DNA from: Sporomusaceae bacterium FL31
GTDB taxonomy: Bacteria > Bacillota > Negativicutes > DSM-1736 > Dendrosporobacteraceae
Reading direction: 5' to 3'
Length of the DNA: 64,000 nucleotides
Assembly: GCA_003990955.1 (NCBI GenBank)
Contig: BIFV01000003.1
Location: forward strand, 1-64,000
Shown here: in pieces, positions 53,770 to 63,688 of the stretch
Numbering within the stretch: the first letter of the stretch is position 1
Layout of the letters: each line of letters starts with the position of its first letter
Translations under genes and position numbers: made by a program
The notes under the pieces: model-generated
What the model was told of the DNA's origin: nothing
Database searches by the model: none
The model's input: the letters and a program-made list of their open reading frames with translations, nothing else

Positions 53770-53814
53770 AAAGGACCTTCTATGGCAGAACTCAATGCCC
53801 ATAGAAGGTCCTTT
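53770..53814. terminator. Terminator after codY
   Basis: A 16-bp perfect stem AAAGGACCTTCTATGG with its complement, and a 13-base loop. Confidence 0.85.
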
Positions 53815-54059
53815 GTCATTATAGCTTTAAATGGCGTTATTAATGAAGGCTAAAGTGGCTTTCGGATATAGGATTCATATGGAAATAATTTATCATAGTA
53901 CTTTTGTCCTGCATAATTAGTATGGCGGTCACTATTCGTGTTATATATTTGTTAAATCGCCAAATTTAAAAGGATTTTTATGCATTATGTAGAACTATGT
54001 TGAATGAAGTCAGCATATAAGATGCGTTATTTACATATCAAAATTCTGGAGGGGTTACA
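53815..54059 (+). other. Leader/promoter region of the flagellar operon
   Basis: About 245 bases without a gene. I could not find a convincing sigma-A or sigma-D promoter. GGAGGGG lies just before the flgB start. Confidence 0.4.
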
Positions 54060-54473
54060 GTGCTAAAAGCTTTATTATCTTCACCCAAAGTGTCGGTTCT
54101 GGAACAATCACTTGCAGCAGCTTCGCTCCGCCATAAAGTAATAAGCAATAATATTGCTAATGTTAACACGCCGGGATTTAAAAAGAGTGAAGTAGCTTTT
54201 GAAAGCATGCTGCAGTCGGCACTTGGCGGGTCCCAATTACTTATGACCAATACGAATGAAAAACATTTTCAAACTGCGCGTTCGCCGCTTCAAGTTACAC
54301 CTACAATAAATACGATAACAGATACATCAATGCGAACTGATGGAAATAATGTTGATGTTGATATTGAGATGGCAGAACTTGCTAAAAACAATATCTATTA
54401 TAATGCGGTTGCGCAACAACTCGGACAACATTTTTCAGGATTGAAATCTGTTATTAATGGAGGGAGAAGTTAA
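54060..54473 (+). CDS. flgB: Flagellar proximal rod protein FlgB
   Basis: A 137-residue rod subunit. The conserved N-terminal [20 protein letters not shown] motif of axial proteins and a C-terminal helix ([20 protein letters not shown]) are present. It starts with GTG after GGAGGGG, and flgC begins two bases after its stop. First gene of the flagellar basal-body operon. Confidence 0.95.
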   Translation: MLKALLSSPKVSVLEQSLAAASLRHKVISNNIANVNTPGFKKSEVAFESMLQSALGGSQLLMTNTNEKHFQTARSPLQVTPTINTITDTSMRTDGNNVDVDIEMAELAKNNIYYNAVAQQLGQHFSGLKSVINGGRS

Positions 54474-54475
54474 AG

Positions 54476-54910
54476 ATGGGGATGTTTGATGCTATTAATG
54501 CCGCTGCATCGGGTTTGTCTGCTGAGCGTCTGCGGATGGATGTGATTTCAAACAATATTGCCAATGTTAATACAACCCGTACTGCTGGCGGAGGAGCTTA
54601 TCGCCGTCAATTAGTCGTATTTGAGCCCCGCGAAGGACAGACGCCATTTGCTCAGATTCTTTCTCAGCAGTTAGATAGCGGAAAAGGTGTTAGAGCTGTT
54701 GGGATTACTAGCGACGATTCACCGTTACGCAAAGTGTATGATCCAAGCCACCCTGACGCCGATAAAGAAGGTTATGTTGAAATGCCTAATATTAATATTG
54801 TTAATGAAATGGTTGATATGATTACGGCTACGCGGGCTTATGAGGCTAATGTTACTACTGTCAACGCTGCTAAAAGTATGGCAATGAAAGCTCTAGAAAT
54901 AGGGAAATAG
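54476..54910 (+). CDS. flgC: Flagellar proximal rod protein FlgC
   Basis: A 144-residue rod subunit: [33 protein letters not shown], and the C-terminal [20 protein letters not shown] typical of rod/hook proteins. Cotranscribed with flgB and fliE. Confidence 0.96.
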   Translation: MGMFDAINAAASGLSAERLRMDVISNNIANVNTTRTAGGGAYRRQLVVFEPREGQTPFAQILSQQLDSGKGVRAVGITSDDSPLRKVYDPSHPDADKEGYVEMPNINIVNEMVDMITATRAYEANVTTVNAAKSMAMKALEIGK

Positions 54911-54924
54911 TGAGGAGTATATAG

Positions 54925-55224
54925 ATGCGTATAGAACCTCTTAAATTGTTGCCGGTGAACACCGACAACAAAGTTGACGTAAAAGAGAATACCAATTTAG
55001 AAAATAATAATTTTTCTCAGTTTCTTTCTGAGGCGATAGGAAGCGTTAACAATCTGCAGTTGCAGGCAGAAAAAGCCTCTCTGGATTTGGCAGCAGGGAA
55101 AGTTGAAGATGTGTCGCAGGTAATCGTAGCCACTGAAAAAGCTAGTGTTGCTTTACAGTTAACGATGCAAGTGCGTAATAAAGTTGTCGAGGCGTATCAG
55201 GAAATTATGCGTATGCAAGTGTAA
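54925..55224 (+). CDS. fliE: Flagellar hook-basal body protein FliE
   Basis: A 99-residue adaptor between the MS ring and the rod. FSQFLSEAIGSVNNLQLQAE and VATEKASVALQLTMQVRNKV followed by VEAYQEIMRMQV are characteristic. GAGGAGTA precedes the ATG. Confidence 0.95.
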   Translation: MRIEPLKLLPVNTDNKVDVKENTNLENNNFSQFLSEAIGSVNNLQLQAEKASLDLAAGKVEDVSQVIVATEKASVALQLTMQVRNKVVEAYQEIMRMQV

Positions 55225-55259
55225 AGTGATACTTGTTATCAAGTGAAAGGGTGGAGACG

Positions 55260-56795
55260 ATGGCCGACTGGAAAGAGCAGTCTCTGCGCTTGTGGCAAAA
55301 GTTAGGTGTAAAGGAACGCTATTTGATTATAGGATCTTCGCTTTTAGTATTCGTGGCTATATTGGCCTGGAGCTATTGGTGGGGAGGCCGACCAGATCTT
55401 GTTCCTTTATTTACCGGAATGGAAGCTAGAGACGCAGGTGAAGTAGCGGCAAAACTTAAAGAATTGAAAATTACATACGAACCTCAGGAAACTGCTAGTG
55501 GAACAGCTATTTTAGTTCAGGCCAAAGATGTGCATCGGGTTCGCTTAGAACTCGCGAGTCAGGGGCTGCCACGCGGTCATAAGGGTTTTGAAATTTTTGA
55601 TCAAAATAAGTTTGGAGTTACTGAATTTCAGAATAAAGTATATCTTTTACAGGCACTACAAGGTGAACTGACTAGAACGATAGAGCAAATGGCAGAGGTA
55701 GAAAAAGCCAGGGTTCATATCGTGATGCCAGAAGACAGTTTGTATAAAAAAAATGAGAAAGCTGCAACAGCTTCTATTATGCTGAAGCTTCGTCCGTCTG
55801 CTCAATTGAGTAAACCTCAAATAAAAGGGATAGTGAATCTTGTTGCGCATAGTATTCAAGGCCTGAAGCCTGAGAATGTTACAATTGTTGATAATTTAGG
55901 GCGTATTCTCAATGAATCACCTGAGGGTGATTTGTCAGGTGGCGTTACACTGACTCAATTGGAAATGACTAAGAAAGTCCAAGAAGACTTGCAAAAGAAT
56001 ATTCAGTCACTGCTCGATCAAGTTTTGGGTGCAGGTAAGGCTGCTGCTCGTGTAAATGTTGAATTAAACTTTGACCAGCGGATTGTGGATCGTCAAACAT
56101 TCGAGCCGGTTGTTGATGATAAAGGAATTATAAGAAGTTCGCAAGAAGCAAATGAAAATTATAAAGGTAATTCTATGAACCCAGGTGGACCTGCAGGAAC
56201 TGCATCCAATATACCTGGCTATGTAACTGGCAATAATACTCAATCAAATTATGAGAAGAAAGAAGTTACCAAGAACTACGAAATCAACGAGACTAAAGAA
56301 AAGGTTGTCTCAGCACCTGGGACAATTAAGAGACTTACCGTAGCTGTTCTTGTTGATGAAAATATAAATAAAGCGCAACAGGATAGTCTTGCGAAGACTG
56401 TTTCCTCTGCAATCGGTCTTAACGCTGCACGCGGAGATGTTGTTTCTATTGAAAGCATTACATTTAATACTGAATTGGTTGATAAACAACTGCGTGAGGA
56501 ACAAGAACTTGCTAAACAACAGAACCAAGCTTTTTGGTTGAAGGTCGGACTGGCAGTGCTTGCCTTGTTAGCAGTAATGTATTTTGTTCGCACGTACATG
56601 AGAAGAAAAGAAATTGAAGATGAAATAATGATTGACCAAAGCATCAGTCAATCTGAACCGTTAGACACGCAAACGGTAGCCCTTTCTCAGGAAGAGCAAG
56701 AGCGTGCGAGTGAACGAGAAGCCATTGAAAAAATGGCAAAATCCAAGCCTGAGGACGTTGCCCAACTGATAAAGGTTTGGTTGGCCGAAGAATAA
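55260..56795 (+). CDS. fliF: Flagellar MS-ring protein FliF
   Basis: A 511-residue membrane ring protein. TM helices lie near 25-45 and 430-450, with the YscJ/FliF domain between (VRLELASQGLPRG, TRTIEQMAEVEKARVHIVMP). The C-terminal tail (EEQERASEREAIEKMAKSKP) binds FliG. The start is the ATG at 55260 after GGTGGAG. Confidence 0.96.
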   Translation: MADWKEQSLRLWQKLGVKERYLIIGSSLLVFVAILAWSYWWGGRPDLVPLFTGMEARDAGEVAAKLKELKITYEPQETASGTAILVQAKDVHRVRLELASQGLPRGHKGFEIFDQNKFGVTEFQNKVYLLQALQGELTRTIEQMAEVEKARVHIVMPEDSLYKKNEKAATASIMLKLRPSAQLSKPQIKGIVNLVAHSIQGLKPENVTIVDNLGRILNESPEGDLSGGVTLTQLEMTKKVQEDLQKNIQSLLDQVLGAGKAAARVNVELNFDQRIVDRQTFEPVVDDKGIIRSSQEANENYKGNSMNPGGPAGTASNIPGYVTGNNTQSNYEKKEVTKNYEINETKEKVVSAPGTIKRLTVAVLVDENINKAQQDSLAKTVSSAIGLNAARGDVVSIESITFNTELVDKQLREEQELAKQQNQAFWLKVGLAVLALLAVMYFVRTYMRRKEIEDEIMIDQSISQSEPLDTQTVALSQEEQERASEREAIEKMAKSKPEDVAQLIKVWLAEE

Positions 56796-56813
56796 TGATT
56801 TGTAGGTGGCATT

Positions 56814-57824
56814 ATGTATAATTCAAATGAATTGACGAATAAACAGAAGGCAGCAATATTGTTGATTGCTTTAGGCCCGGAAATTTCTGCACAAGTTTTC
56901 AAACATTTGCGCGAAGATGAAATCGAAAAGCTGACATTGGAAATTGCTAATCAGCGCAAAGTTTCTCAGGAGCAGCGGGACAAGGTCATTGGCGAATTTC
57001 ATCAAATGGCCATGGCGAAGGAATATTTGTCTTCAGGTGGTTTGGATTATGCACGTGAGGTTCTGGAAAAGGCATTGGGATCTGAAAAAGCTGTATCTAT
57101 TATTAATCGCCTAACATCTAGTTTGCAAATCAGACCGTTTGATTTTGCTCGTAAAACAGATCCTTCTCAATTGCTTAACTTTATCCAAAATGAACATCCG
57201 CAAACTATTGCATTAATTATGGCGTATTTGCACCCTGATCAGTCAGCAGCTATAATTTCTGCTTTGTCGCCAGACCGACAGGTTGAAGTAGCAAAGCGTA
57301 TAGCGACAATGGATCGCACTTCTCCTGATGTTTTAAAGGATGTTGAACGCATTCTTGAACGTAAACTTTCATCTTTAGTTACACAGGATTTCACTGCGGC
57401 AGGTGGCGTAGAGTCTATTGTTGAAGTACTGAACCGTGTTGATCGCACGACAGAGCGAACAATTATTGAAAACTTAGAAGTGCAAAACCCTGAGTTGGCT
57501 GAGGAAATCAAACGCAGAATGTTTGTATTCGAAGATATTGTTATGCTTGATGATCGTTCGTTGCAGCTTGTCTTGCGTGAAATTGAATCTAAGGATTTAG
57601 CGCTCGCATTAAAAGCCGCATCTGGTGAAGTGGCCGGTAAAGTTTACAAAAATATGTCGAAAAGGGCTTCTGAGATGTTACGCGAAGAAATCGAATATAT
57701 GGGACCAGTAAGAATTCGCGATGTTGAAGAAGCTCAGCAGAAAATTGTTAATGTCATAAGACGCCTCGAAGAATCAGGTGAAATTGTTGTTTCACGTGGT
57801 AAAGGGGACGAGATCATTGCCTAA
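56814..57824 (+). CDS. fliG: Flagellar motor switch protein FliG
   Basis: A 336-residue rotor protein: N-terminal FliF-binding domain, the EHPQTIALIMAYLHPDQSA middle motif, and the C-terminal torque domain with charged residues (DDRSLQLVLREIESKDLALA). It overlaps fliH by eight bases. Confidence 0.97.
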   Translation: MYNSNELTNKQKAAILLIALGPEISAQVFKHLREDEIEKLTLEIANQRKVSQEQRDKVIGEFHQMAMAKEYLSSGGLDYAREVLEKALGSEKAVSIINRLTSSLQIRPFDFARKTDPSQLLNFIQNEHPQTIALIMAYLHPDQSAAIISALSPDRQVEVAKRIATMDRTSPDVLKDVERILERKLSSLVTQDFTAAGGVESIVEVLNRVDRTTERTIIENLEVQNPELAEEIKRRMFVFEDIVMLDDRSLQLVLREIESKDLALALKAASGEVAGKVYKNMSKRASEMLREEIEYMGPVRIRDVEEAQQKIVNVIRRLEESGEIVVSRGKGDEIIA

Positions 57825-58560
57825 GATTTTGAAAAGTGTTGCGATGCGTGATTTACCTCGGATAATCAATAGTGTGCCGTTGGTTTTAGAAGTCAAGCCA
57901 TCTGAAGTTGATATTGAGATGGGGTTGGCGGCTGAAAAAATTCTGCAAGAGGCCAATGAGCAAGCGAAAAATATTATCGCTGCAGCTGATAATAAAATAA
58001 ACGAAAAAATTGCAGATGCGGAATCTCATATTGAATCCTTGAAGGAACAAGCTCAGGAAGCTGGTTTTCAACAGGGATATCGTGAGGGGTATGATCAAGG
58101 CAAACAAACTGTAACAGAAGAAATGCAAGGCATCCTTCTCGCGGCTGTAGAGAAAAGTGAACGTATTATTGCGTTGTCAGAACAAGAAGCACGTGCCAGT
58201 ATATTGGCAGCTGAAAAACAGTTTATTGAAATCGCACTTTCAATCGCGAGAAAAATTTTAGCTCGTGAAGTTGAGGAAAATCCTATGGTGATCTTACCGA
58301 TTGTGAAAAAAGCGCTAGAAAAGGTAAGTGATCAAGAACAGATTGTCATAAAAGTTCATCCAGATGATTATGAACTTGTATTGCAAGCTCGACGAGATTT
58401 GCAAATGATACTTGGGCAGGAACAGGCTTTAACAATTGCCCATGATCATACCGTTGAGATAGGAAGCTGTGTCATTGAAAGTTCGAATGGTACTGTGGAT
58501 GCTCGGGTTAGTACTCAATTTGCAGCGTTAGAAAAAATACTGCAGGAAATTGCGCAATGA
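57817..58560 (+). CDS. fliH: Flagellar assembly protein FliH
   Basis: A 247-residue stator/regulator of the export ATPase. A helical N-terminal half is rich in Ala/Glu/Gln with Gly-rich turns (QEAGFQQGYREGYDQGKQTV), and the C-terminal FliH domain reads IALSIARKILAREVEENPMV. I use the TTG at 57817 (GGGGACGAG upstream), inside the fliG end; its stop overlaps the fliI start. Confidence 0.9.
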   Translation: MPKILKSVAMRDLPRIINSVPLVLEVKPSEVDIEMGLAAEKILQEANEQAKNIIAAADNKINEKIADAESHIESLKEQAQEAGFQQGYREGYDQGKQTVTEEMQGILLAAVEKSERIIALSEQEARASILAAEKQFIEIALSIARKILAREVEENPMVILPIVKKALEKVSDQEQIVIKVHPDDYELVLQARRDLQMILGQEQALTIAHDHTVEIGSCVIESSNGTVDARVSTQFAALEKILQEIAQ

Positions 58561-59873
58561 TAGATTTTAATATTAATAAATATTTAACTGCAATACATCA
58601 AGCTGAGTCGATAAAAATGAATGGGAAAATAACTCAAATCATTGGCTTGGTCATCGAATCCCAAGGTCCCAATGTTAATCTTGGTGAATTATGCTATGTA
58701 TGTCCTCGAAGTACTGGTGGTGAAATGATTCCAGCTGAAGTTGTTGGGTTTCGTCAAAATCGTGTTCTTTTAATGCCGATTGGCGAAATGCAGGGCATTG
58801 GCCCTGGATGCGAAGTCATAGCTGCTCAACGGACGTTAAAAGTTGCAGTTGGCAGACAATTGCTTGGGCGTATTTTGGATGGTTTAGGCAATCCAATGGA
58901 TGGTAAAGGTCCGCTTAGCTCAAATATTGAATACCCTCTTCATGCTATTCCCCCTCACCCTTTATCGCGGCCAAGAATCACTGACAAGTTGTCAGTTGGT
59001 GTTCGTGCTATCGATGGACTACTTACACTTGGCAGCGGGCAACGGATTGGTATTATGGCGGGAAGTGGTGTAGGTAAAAGTACGCTGCTGGGAATGATAG
59101 CCAGAAATACTGAAGCCGATATTAGTGTTATTGCGCTTGTTGGTGAGCGTGGACGCGAAGTTCGAGAATTCATTGAGCGAGATTTAGGCGAAGAAGGACT
59201 TAAACGTTCTGTTGTTGTTGTTGCGACATCCGACCAGCCGGCACTTGTACGTATTAAAGGAGCTATGACTGCTACTGCCATTGCGGAATATTTTCGAGAT
59301 CAAGGGTTAAATGTTATTCTAATGATGGATTCAGTCACACGTTTTGCTATGGCACAGCGTGAAGTAGGCTTAACGGTTGGAGAACCTCCTGCAACAAGAG
59401 GCTATACTCCGTCAGTATTTGCAATGCTTCCTAAGCTATTAGAACGTGCAGGTACGGGTGAACGTGGATCAATAACCGGTATTTACACAGTTTTGGTAGA
59501 CGGTGATGATATGAATGAACCCATTGCCGATGCTGTTCGAAGCATTCTTGATGGACATGTTGTGTTATCACGGAATATAGCGGCTCAAAACCATTATCCA
59601 GCGATTGATGTTCTGAATAGTGTTAGTAGGGTGATGCTTGAGATTGCTGAGAATGGGCATTACCAGGCAGCTCAGAAGCTTCGTTCAATTATGGCGACTT
59701 ATCGTGAAGCTGAGGACTTGATTAATATTGGAGCCTATGTGGCGGGAAGTAATCAGGATATTGATCATGCTATTCATGTTATTAGTGAGATTAAGAATTT
59801 CTTGAAGCAAGATATTTATGAAAACAATACCATGGAAGAAACAGTGAGAAAACTTAGTGAGTTAATTTCATAA
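58557..59873 (+). CDS. fliI: Flagellum-specific export ATPase FliI
   Basis: A 438-residue F1-beta-like ATPase that drives flagellar export. Walker A GSGVGKSTLL, Walker B NVILMMDSVTRFAMAQREVG, and the GEPPATRGYTPSVFAMLP signature are present. It overlaps the fliH stop (ATGA). Confidence 0.97.
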   Translation: MIDFNINKYLTAIHQAESIKMNGKITQIIGLVIESQGPNVNLGELCYVCPRSTGGEMIPAEVVGFRQNRVLLMPIGEMQGIGPGCEVIAAQRTLKVAVGRQLLGRILDGLGNPMDGKGPLSSNIEYPLHAIPPHPLSRPRITDKLSVGVRAIDGLLTLGSGQRIGIMAGSGVGKSTLLGMIARNTEADISVIALVGERGREVREFIERDLGEEGLKRSVVVVATSDQPALVRIKGAMTATAIAEYFRDQGLNVILMMDSVTRFAMAQREVGLTVGEPPATRGYTPSVFAMLPKLLERAGTGERGSITGIYTVLVDGDDMNEPIADAVRSILDGHVVLSRNIAAQNHYPAIDVLNSVSRVMLEIAENGHYQAAQKLRSIMATYREAEDLINIGAYVAGSNQDIDHAIHVISEIKNFLKQDIYENNTMEETVRKLSELIS

Positions 59874-59898
59874 TTAGTAGTTTAGCTGAGGTGATTTC

Positions 59899-60345
59899 AT
59901 GAAAAAGTTCAAGTTTCGCCTGGATACCTTGATAAAAGTTCGCCAAATGAAAAAAGAACAAGCCGAAATCGATTTTGCCGCAGCTACTACTAAATATCTT
60001 TGTGAGAAAAGAAAATTCGAAGATTTAGAAACTCGTTTGCAAGACAGTATGGATTCGTTTGATATTTTACGAAATGAACTTATTTGTATAGAGCGAATTA
60101 AAACTCATCATTATTATCTTACTAAAATAAAAAATGAGTTATCTATACAAAAAGAATGTGTACATAGTGCTGAGCAGAAACAGACAGAATCATTAAAAGC
60201 GCTGGATGCTGCTATGAAGAATCTGAAAATAATTGAAGAATTACGGATAAAACGTTTTGAACAGTTTAAGTTGGAGGCATTAAGAGATGAGCAGCAATAT
60301 CTTGATGACTTAGGGATTCAAGTATATGCGCGACAGGTTAGGTGA
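59899..60345 (+). CDS. fliJ: Flagellar export protein FliJ
   Basis: A 148-residue coiled-coil protein (KFRLDTLIKVRQMKKEQAEI at the start) that links the export ATPase ring to the gate. Recognised by position after fliI and by the FRLDTLL-type N-terminus. GAGGTG precedes the ATG. Confidence 0.9.
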   Translation: MKKFKFRLDTLIKVRQMKKEQAEIDFAAATTKYLCEKRKFEDLETRLQDSMDSFDILRNELICIERIKTHHYYLTKIKNELSIQKECVHSAEQKQTESLKALDAAMKNLKIIEELRIKRFEQFKLEALRDEQQYLDDLGIQVYARQVR

Positions 60346-60349
60346 TTTG

Positions 60350-60886
60350 ATGATTGGGATAAATAAGGTTTTAGAACGCATAAATAATATTGAACAGCGA
60401 TTTGCTCAAAAACAACAAGTAAAAGGTAATGATTTTAGCAAAGTTTTAAACGGTGAAATCAATAAGAATTCTGCAACATTAAGCGCCTACAAGGATACCG
60501 CGCCTGAAGAAATAGCTAATCTAATTAACTTTTCAGCTAATAAATACGGTGTAGATCCAAAACTGGTTACTGCGGTTGCGCGAAGTGAATCAGGCTTTGA
60601 CCCCAATGCGTTATCTTCTGCTGGTGCGGTTGGAATTATGCAGCTTATGCCTGCAACTGCTGAATCTTTAGGGGTTCGTGATATTCATAATCCACGTGAA
60701 AATATTGAAGGTGGAGTCAAATATCTTAAAGAACTTTTAACTACTTTTAATGGTGATGTCGCTAAAGCCGTGGCTGCCTATAATGCCGGCCCGCAAGCTG
60801 TTATCAGCCATAATGGCGTACCACCTTATAATGAGACTCAGGCGTACGTTGGAAAGGTTCTACAACAATATCGCGACAATCAGTAG
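60350..60886 (+). CDS. Lytic transglycosylase (SLT domain)
   Basis: A 178-residue protein with an SLT/GEWL-like domain (about 60-175). The catalytic Glu is in VARSESGFDPNALSSAGAVG, followed by IMQLMPATA and AVAAYNAGP. It likely opens peptidoglycan for the rod. No signal peptide is seen, so export may use the flagellar route. I use the ATG at 60350 after TTAGGTGA; an ATG at 60326 is also in frame. Confidence 0.9.
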   Translation: MIGINKVLERINNIEQRFAQKQQVKGNDFSKVLNGEINKNSATLSAYKDTAPEEIANLINFSANKYGVDPKLVTAVARSESGFDPNALSSAGAVGIMQLMPATAESLGVRDIHNPRENIEGGVKYLKELLTTFNGDVAKAVAAYNAGPQAVISHNGVPPYNETQAYVGKVLQQYRDNQ

Positions 60887-60910
60887 TGTGCTAGAAGGCA
60901 GGGATGTTCT

Positions 60911-61522
60911 ATGGCTCAAAAAGAAAAAAAGCGAGAAGACAATTCAATCAATGAAAAGAAGAAGTCTTCATTGAATATATTCAAAATTATAGCGATTATG
61001 TTGGTTTTACTTATGCTTAGTGCGGTTGGGTTTGCTGTTGGCGTCTATTTAAAACTGATCGATATTCCGGGAATGGCTGAAAAGTGGAAGCTATATGATT
61101 ATCCTGTTATTGGGCAGTATTTTACAAAGCCACAGATGAATTTTGAACCTGTGCCCATTGATGACCAGCAAGACCCACAAGCGATGGCTCCTGTTGTAAA
61201 TCCTCCGGTACCTGCAACTTTACCTGCGGTTCAACAAGTAAATCCTGCTCTGGTCATTAATGATATCGAAAAAGAGAAACTGGCTAAGCTGAAGCAACAA
61301 GAAGATAATAAGCGGGTTTCGAAATTGGCTCGTTTATATGGTGCAATGAAGGCAGAAGATGCTGTTACTGTGCTGAATAAGCTGAATGATGCTGATGTTC
61401 TAGCCATATTGAATAAAATGGAAGAAGACCAGGTTGCTAAAATATTATCACTCATGGAAACTACGCGAGCTGCTCGTTTGACAGAAGTCATGCTAAAAGG
61501 GCAAGGTGCAGCTACTAATTGA
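60911..61522 (+). CDS. MotE/YlxF-like flagellar protein
   Basis: A 203-residue protein. A basic N-terminus, one TM helix (about 22-45, IFKIIAIMLVLLMLSAVGFA), a Pro-rich linker and a C-terminal MgtE_N-like helical domain (LARLYGAMKAEDAVTVLNKL, NDADVLAILNKMEEDQVAKI). This layout and its place between fliJ and fliK match YlxF/MotE proteins, proposed chaperones or stator partners. Confidence 0.82.
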   Translation: MAQKEKKREDNSINEKKKSSLNIFKIIAIMLVLLMLSAVGFAVGVYLKLIDIPGMAEKWKLYDYPVIGQYFTKPQMNFEPVPIDDQQDPQAMAPVVNPPVPATLPAVQQVNPALVINDIEKEKLAKLKQQEDNKRVSKLARLYGAMKAEDAVTVLNKLNDADVLAILNKMEEDQVAKILSLMETTRAARLTEVMLKGQGAATN

Positions 61523-61579
61523 TAAGTAATAAATGATATATATATATTACTTAAAATTACTAAGAAAGGAGGTGAGAAT

Positions 61580-63034
61580 ATGAATACAGCAATACCAATG
61601 ATGACGAAGACTCCTGCTGCTACTTCACGGAACAAAGAAGCTATGGGTACAGTTTCAGTTAAACCGGACCAGAATTTTAGTAAAGCAATGGACGCTGCAA
61701 TTGCTGGCAAGCAAGATGAAAAAAGTAAAGTTGTTTTTGAATCAAAAGAGATGAGTGAATCAGATTCAGAAATTGACTCATCAACTTCTGAAAATCAGTC
61801 GATTTCCATACCCATGATGTCCTTTGCTTCTATAGTTATCCCGCAGGTCATCACGCAAGTTGCTCCACCAGTCAGTCAATTCATTCAAAACTTAGAGACT
61901 ATTTCAGCTAATCAATCAGAGGTTCAAGGTGCAGCTCTTAGTCTTACTATGCCAAGCCAGTCTCAAATTGTTAAAACTGCTAATAAACCAGATCTTTTAA
62001 TCGAGAATAGTAGTCCTGAGCCAAAAAGCGTCAAGGTTCCAGAGGTTTTCGATCCAGCGTCCTCTGTACCAAAGTCTTTTCCGGTGCAGGAGCAAGCAAC
62101 TTTTGCACCTGCTTCTCTAAACCCAATGAGTGATCAAACAGCTGGTATTCAATCTGATAGCGCAACGGTCATAGCGGCTACAAGTTTTGGTGTAGAAGTA
62201 ACGCATATGATTCAGCCGAATTCTAAAGATAAAAATTCCGTTCGTGCTATAGAGCCGTTGATTCCAGAAAAAGAAGCAATCACTACAGCAGTAGACAAAG
62301 ATGGATCTGGGCATGATGTACCTGTCAATTTGGGAGTGGGGAGTGCTAAGTCTAAGCTGAATCCAGAAGAATCCATTTCAGTAAAGGACCCGGCAGTTTC
62401 TGCGCCAACAAAAGAGAAAGCAGACGATGTTCACGAAAGGGAAACAATCACAACCCATAATAAGTTGATTCCTGCTGACGCTGACTCTTCAAAAAAAGAA
62501 ACTAAGCATAATGAAAACGTGTTCTCCGAAGTTTTGCAGCAGCGTACTGTTTCCCTCGAACCAAAGTCTTATATCAGCGACACTAAGAGTGTCACATCAC
62601 AGTTTGTTAAAGACACCCATCAGATTACATCTCAGATTGTAGAGCAAGCACAAGTTCTTAAGAATAATCAAGAAACTCAAATGATTATTAAATTAAAACC
62701 TGAGCATTTGGGTGAATTAACTCTAAAAGTGACTGTTGACAGTGGTGTTGTAAGTGCGAGTTTCCATTCTGATAATGCAGAAGTCCGCAGTATTATTGAA
62801 TCTTCTTTAGTGCAACTAAAGCAAGAAATGTCGAATCAGGGATTAAAGGTTGATAATGTAGGTGTTTACGCTGGGTTGGGGCAGTTTCTATCAAATGGAC
62901 AAAAGGAAACACCACAACAGCCAATAGTAAAATTCAAAAACAAACGCGCTGGTGAAGAGGCTTTTGAAGACTCAGAGAAAGTGGTTAACAACCTTAAAAC
63001 AGTGACAGAAACTGGGGTAGATTACCGAATTTAA
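61580..63034 (+). CDS. fliK: Flagellar hook-length control protein FliK
   Basis: A 484-residue protein with a long, low-complexity Ser/Pro/Thr/Lys-rich N-terminal ruler (about 1-370) and a conserved C-terminal Flg_hook domain (MIIKLKPEHLGELTLKVTVD, VSASFHSDNAEVRSIIESSL). It measures hook length and switches export specificity. AAAGGAGGTG precedes the ATG. Confidence 0.93.
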   Translation: MNTAIPMMTKTPAATSRNKEAMGTVSVKPDQNFSKAMDAAIAGKQDEKSKVVFESKEMSESDSEIDSSTSENQSISIPMMSFASIVIPQVITQVAPPVSQFIQNLETISANQSEVQGAALSLTMPSQSQIVKTANKPDLLIENSSPEPKSVKVPEVFDPASSVPKSFPVQEQATFAPASLNPMSDQTAGIQSDSATVIAATSFGVEVTHMIQPNSKDKNSVRAIEPLIPEKEAITTAVDKDGSGHDVPVNLGVGSAKSKLNPEESISVKDPAVSAPTKEKADDVHERETITTHNKLIPADADSSKKETKHNENVFSEVLQQRTVSLEPKSYISDTKSVTSQFVKDTHQITSQIVEQAQVLKNNQETQMIIKLKPEHLGELTLKVTVDSGVVSASFHSDNAEVRSIIESSLVQLKQEMSNQGLKVDNVGVYAGLGQFLSNGQKETPQQPIVKFKNKRAGEEAFEDSEKVVNNLKTVTETGVDYRI

Positions 63035-63048
63035 GGATGTGAGAAAGA

Positions 63049-63666
63049 GTGACAACGGTTAACAATAATTTATATACGAACAGTCTTACTTCAAATAGTA
63101 ATCGTCAAGCAAATGATGAGTTAGGAAAAAGTGATTTTTTGCACTTACTTGTTACGCAGCTTCGTTATCAAGATCCCATGAAACCCATGGAAGATAAGGA
63201 ATTTATAGCCCAGATGGCTCAATTTTCCAGTTTAGAACAAATGCAAAATATGAATTCGGCTCTTATCACGGCTCAGGCAAGTAGTTTAATTGGCAATCGG
63301 GTTAAATGGAATGACGATCTTACTTATGCCGAGCGGACGGGAACTGTAGTTGGGGTCAGTATTGTTAGTGGACAGCCTAAATTAGTTATTTATTCAGATG
63401 TTAAAATTGCAGATGGTAAATTGCAAACAGATAATGATTTGGTAGGCAAAACGGTTAAATGGCTTGACAAAGATAATGTTGAACATACTGGTGTGGTCAC
63501 TAATATTAAAAATGTTGATGGCAAGCAAAACCTTATCATTAATGAAGAAGTAGATTCACAATCATCATCTGTTGAGACTGCAGTTGCTTTGAGTGATGTT
63601 AAGAGTTTGGCAGTAGAAAGCAGAATGGATCTTGCTAAGGTTACTGATATTGGACTACACACATAA
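63049..63666 (+). CDS. flgD: Flagellar hook assembly scaffold FlgD
   Basis: A 205-residue hook cap. [20 protein letters not shown], then [20 protein letters not shown], is the FlgD signature; the C-terminal part has two short SH3-like segments (VKWNDD..., VKWLDKDN). It starts with GTG after AAGGATGTGAG. Confidence 0.95.
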   Translation: MTTVNNNLYTNSLTSNSNRQANDELGKSDFLHLLVTQLRYQDPMKPMEDKEFIAQMAQFSSLEQMQNMNSALITAQASSLIGNRVKWNDDLTYAERTGTVVGVSIVSGQPKLVIYSDVKIADGKLQTDNDLVGKTVKWLDKDNVEHTGVVTNIKNVDGKQNLIINEEVDSQSSSVETAVALSDVKSLAVESRMDLAKVTDIGLHT

Positions 63667-63688
63667 TGACTGGTAAGGATGGATGAAT